Shown here: positions 60,792-64,000 of the stretch, one piece after another
Layout: each line of letters begins with the position of its first letter
Position numbering within the stretch: the stretch's first letter is position 1
Origin: Dermacentor variabilis
Lineage: Eukaryota > Arthropoda > Arachnida > Ixodida > Ixodidae
Assembly: GCF_050947875.1 (NCBI RefSeq)
Contig: NC_134574.1
Span: 108,182,469 to 108,246,468, forward strand
Length of the DNA: 64,000 bases
Reading direction: 5' to 3'
Program-made: the position numbers and the translations under genes
Notes under the pieces: generated by a model
What the model saw: the letters and a program-made list of their open reading frames with translations, nothing else
Told to the model about the DNA's origin: nothing
The model's database searches: none

Positions 60792-61897
60792 TTAAAAACA
60801 AAGGTCTCATTTAGGCCACATTGGTTGCACGGGATGGAATATGGGTTCAACATTGTCACCTAGAAAGTAAATGTGAATCTAAAGAATGAGAGCACTGCGA
60901 CTCCTCAAACTACACGCGGGAAAACTTCAGCTTGCAAGGTGGTGCTGCCATGTTTTGGGATCAGCAATGAATGGTGATGACAGATTCCTGCTGAAAGGGG
61001 CCGCCGCAATGAGAACCTACATCTTCCTGGAAAAATTAGGAGAAGCCAGCAAATTGATCAGACGTGGCATGCTGTCAATCGACATCCTGCTCTTGCAAGC
61101 CAGTGCTCCTGCTCGCAACTCGCATGTTACACAAATGGAAGCAAGCTCCTGAGAGTGTGAAATTCTTTGTCACATCCCCACTCCCACCCACCCCCACTTT
61201 GTGTCCTCAAATTTCCCCCTTTTTACGTCAAGCAAGATATTTTTTGAAAAACAGTCACCTTCCTGATGGTGACATGCTCATCGTCGAAGTGAAGCCATGA
61301 CTCAAAAGCCAACCTCGGGACTTCTACAAGAGTAGTATTTACAGCTGCATAAATCAATGACAGATGTGGGCGCAGAGAAACAAATAGAGGCGTGCGAATT
61401 TTAGTGCTCCTCAGTCCAGAGGAAGTGGGTCAGGAGTAATCATTATTGAACGTCCCTCGTACGCACGCTGTGGACGGCGGGAAACTTCAGTAACAAACGC
61501 AGATTGGCTAAGCTGTTCCGGTGGCTTGTAAAGACAAACTTGTAGACACACCGACCCAATGCTTTAGTAACAGATACAACAATGAGCTAGAATGCTCTCG
61601 TTCGCAACTTTAGAGAAAGAAAGTGCAAGTGAAGAAATGAAATGTGATTAAACTGCAACATAAAGGTTATGCCTCGTTATTGAATTAAGCTACAACTTTC
61701 TACCAAACGCCCTTTTCTATAGTAAGAAAGAAACCGTTTAGAAGAAACATGTATGACGTATGACATGTGTACACTTGCCACACATTTCATCCAGATATAA
61801 TGAAATGCGTACTCGAAATCATAGTGATTTTGTTATTATGACTAAAAATTGCATCTGGACACAATCGCGTGTGATCCAGGATACGACGATGGCCGAA

Positions 61898-61899
<2 letters not shown>
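60792..61899. other. Gene-free spacer
   Basis: An 88-codon frame at 60886-61152 has no known motif. Nothing else recognised. Confidence 0.4.

Positions 61900-61970
<71 letters not shown>
61900..61970. repeat. (AT)n microsatellite
   Basis: Directly joined to the CAGGGT end of copy 3. Confidence 0.98.
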
Positions 61971-61973
<3 letters not shown>

Positions 61974-62362
61974 GGTATTTCAGCGAACACTTTCAAAAAT
62001 CTTTAAAAGTTGCCTGCGGCAGATATCACAATTCTAGTTGATGAGCCGGTCTACTCAAAGTGGCGACAATACTCGTACAAACGATCGAGATGCAAAATCG
62101 GCTCATTCGCGAAAATTCCCTAATTAAGTTTTAACTAATTACATTATGGCCTATATTACCATTCACAAATCACAGCCGTGGAGCTCGCAAGGCAGATCCA
62201 CTTGGAACGAATTTTGGAGATGACACCAGTTTCGAGATATAAATTCCCGAACATTGCGGAGAAATGCATTAGCGTTGCAGTTAATTTGTCAACAAAACTT
62301 CGTTTCAGGCACTGAAGCACGCAAGTAACAGGAACGCCAATGCATTTATCCGCAAAGTTCGA

Positions 62363-62364
<2 letters not shown>
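61971..62364. mobile_element. CAGGGT...GCGAACACTTT element, copy 3
   Basis: CAGGGTATTTCAGCGAACAC head, left arm GACACCAGTTTCGAGATATA at about 62221, and a shortened right arm (AAGTAACAGGAACGCCAATG to GCAAAGTTCGAGAA). The right arm stops where the next AT array starts. Same family as copies 1 and 2. Confidence 0.8.

Positions 62365-62449
<85 letters not shown>
62365..62449. repeat. (AT)n microsatellite
   Basis: It truncates the right arm of copy 3, so an AT array sits at both ends of this copy. Confidence 0.98.
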
Positions 62450-62453
<4 letters not shown>

Positions 62454-62599
62454 GAAGCTGTAGCGTCCTGAGAATTCGCTGCAAACCTTGCGAAGTCCAC
62501 TGCTAGAATTTGTAAATTGCAGTATGGGCGATAAGATAATTAGATAGAAAGTTAATTACTGAATTCTTGCTAATTAGTCAATTTTGCATTTGATTTTGC

Positions 62600-62870
62600 A
62601 GTCAATTTTGCAATTCCGATGTTTACTTTGTATTCCAACCGGTCTCCTTCCCGTAAATGTTATTATTGCAAAGAACTAGAAACTACGCAGCATTTCTTTA
62701 TAGAATGTCGTCGGTTCGAAGTGCAAAGAAAAGGACTTCTGGAAGGTCTCCTTCGCAAACTTGGATTGGGCATTACGCTTCCTGTGATACTATCTCTTGG
62801 GTTGTCGGCACTACGATACTGCAATAGGGACGTATGTGATGCCATGTTTATTTTGTGAGTGAAACAAGGA
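62600..62870 (+). mobile_element. LINE C-terminal fragment
   Basis: CYYCKELETTQHFFIECRRF is a cysteine-histidine motif of the type found at the C-terminus of non-LTR retrotransposon ORF2 proteins, followed by ILSLGLSALRYCNRD. The open part is 79 codons ending at 62856. Clade not assigned. It differs clearly from the I-group tails at 36-46 kb. Confidence 0.55.
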
Positions 62871-63164
62871 GGCTGCCGTATTAGTTTTATTGTTTTATTT
62901 TCCACAAGAGATACAGAGATACGAACTTCAAGTTTTAAAACAGTATCGCCTGAGAATTTATTCAACGATTAGTATTCATATAATATCATTCTCAATTCCC
63001 ACAACTTCATTTTGGTTTTCTTCCCTTTTTACCTACTCCTGCCCGATTGGGACCGATCCTCTTTTGTGAGTTCAGCCTTTCGCGTAGTATCGCGTTACTG
63101 TGGGAATTTTCCGATTTCATTTTTTTGCTCTTATTCTTCTTTCTCCTTTTATTCCCTTTGCCCC

Positions 63165-63240
63165 CTTCCTCAGCACAGGGTAGCCAGCCGCTACTTACAC
63201 TGGCTAACCTCCCTGTCTTTCCTCCTCTTTGTCTCCCCCC
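63165..63240 (+). repeat. Dispersed repeat end, third copy
   Basis: AGGGTAGCCAGC, CTGGCTAACCTCCCTGTCTT and a pyrimidine tail: the inverted form of the text at 6955-7060 and 46945-47015. Confidence 0.5.
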
Positions 63241-63489
63241 CCATATGCAATAAATAAAACCAAATCTGAGAGCGAAGAGCGGGCAATCTACTGTGAGTAC
63301 GCTGAGACGACAAAGAAACACGAGAAACAATCATTGTCGAGACCCGCGTCTCGTGCCAAAGAAGAAGAAGAAGAACGCCGGGCCTGCATGCCACGTTCGC
63401 TTCAGGCGCTCTCCGCGAAGAACGACCGGGAAGCGGCGTCGGATATTGTTCCTTAGATACTCGAGCGAGTGGCGCACCCCCGAAGCTCC

Positions 63490-64000
63490 ATGGCCGCCCC
63501 TGCAGCCCGCCCGGCTCCTGCCACCGCGGCCAAGAAGTCGGTGCTGGTCCAGCTGGACATGGACTTCAATGAAGGCGGTTCTAGCCCCTGGTTCAACAGC
63601 AAGGGGCGCTCGATTGTGGCCAGCCTGACCACCGATCCGGAGAATGCCGGCCTGTTCAGCGAGCTGGCGCGCGACGGCACTATGGCAGCGCTAGTCGGCT
63701 ACCTGGACACGGAGCAGCCCTCGGTTAGCCGCGTCGGCCTCTTCTGCTACATCCTGCTAGGTCTGGTGCTGCTCGTGCTCCTGCTGGTGCTGCCGCTGTG
63801 CGCGTTCACCATGCGGCGCAACACGTCGTCCATAGGCCTGCTGCCGTGGCTCATCTGCGAGTTCCTGCTCCTGAGCTGCGCCGGCGTCCAGCTTCTCAGC
63901 CTCTTGTCCATGGTCAGCACCTGGTACGGCATGAGCGACGGCCTCAACGAGAAGACGCCGCAGGCCTACGCGTGGACGTTCGAGCTGCTGCGCAACTACA
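63490..64000 (+). CDS. Unrecognised membrane protein, N-terminal part, runs off window
   Basis: From ATG at 63490 the frame stays open for 170 codons to the window end, with a same-frame stop at 63454 upstream. Third codon positions are strongly G/C-rich, unlike the spacer, which supports real coding. The first ~80 residues are soluble (AAPAARPAPATAAKKSVLVQ, then DMDFNEGGSSPWFNSKGR). Residues about 82-107 form a leucine-rich membrane segment (LFCYILLGLVLLVLLLVLPL). After MRRNTSS a second one spans about 117-143 (LLPWLICEFLLLSC onward). The loop after it holds WYGMSDGLNEK. No signal peptide precedes, so the N-terminus is probably cytosolic if TM1 is the first anchor. I do not recognise the family. 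It is not a serpin. Confidence 0.82.
   Translation, partial: MAAPAARPAPATAAKKSVLVQLDMDFNEGGSSPWFNSKGRSIVASLTTDPENAGLFSELARDGTMAALVGYLDTEQPSVSRVGLFCYILLGLVLLVLLLVLPLCAFTMRRNTSSIGLLPWLICEFLLLSCAGVQLLSLLSMVSTWYGMSDGLNEKTPQAYAWTFELLRNY

Overview
The window looks like nuclear DNA of a hard tick (Ixodidae, probably metastriate). The evidence is a cluster of intron-preceded, single-coding-exon serpins of tick type, tRNA-derived SINEs resembling the tick Ruka family, RTE-type LINEs with (GAT)n tails, I-group LINE tails, long (AT)n/(GT)n/(GATA)n arrays and many foldback elements. Genes are sparse. Most of the 64 kb is transposon debris and AT-rich spacer.

The biological theme is a serpin cluster. Five loci are visible. 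Serpin 1 (11.2-12.0 kb, +) has lost its start codon and its 3' third, but keeps a well-formed core promoter. Serpin 2 (26.9-27.1 kb, +) is only the last ~70 codons with the reactive-centre loop. Serpin 3 (33.4-34.5 kb, +) is complete except for one in-frame TAG. Serpin 4 (42.0-43.1 kb, -) is intact, 378 residues. Serpin 5 (58.3-59.4 kb, +) is full length apart from a TAA at codon 5 of the ancestral frame. Loci 1, 3, 4 and 5 share a design in which a splice acceptor lies 11-13 nt before the start position and the rest of the protein is in one exon. Their reactive loops differ strongly, as expected of a birth-and-death inhibitor family.

Region by region: 0-11 kb is gene-free with a 104-nt hairpin, a TTAA-flanked foldback (3.0-3.7 kb) and a ~1.04 kb foldback (8.1-9.2 kb). 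13.0-14.4 kb is a degenerate GTCATC/GTCGTC-type satellite, and its reverse-complement relative lies at 52.1-53.3 kb. 16.2-22.2 kb is an old LTR retrotransposon with 4-bp target duplication, integrase ahead of reverse transcriptase and a SCAN-like Gag (Gmr1-like Ty3/Gypsy); it sits inside another repeat. 28.5-31.2 kb is a decayed hAT transposon with both terminal repeats. 31.4-32.4 kb is a TIR element with internal duplications. 36-46 kb carries several I-group LINE 3' ends, one with an intact 528-codon RT-end/RNase H reading frame. 48.9-51.4 kb is a decayed RTE LINE. At the right edge a GC3-rich open frame starting at 63490 encodes the N-terminal part of an unrecognised membrane protein and runs off the window.

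Alignments were made by eye. Repeat boundaries are good to roughly 10-20 bp unless a TSD or TIR edge is stated.
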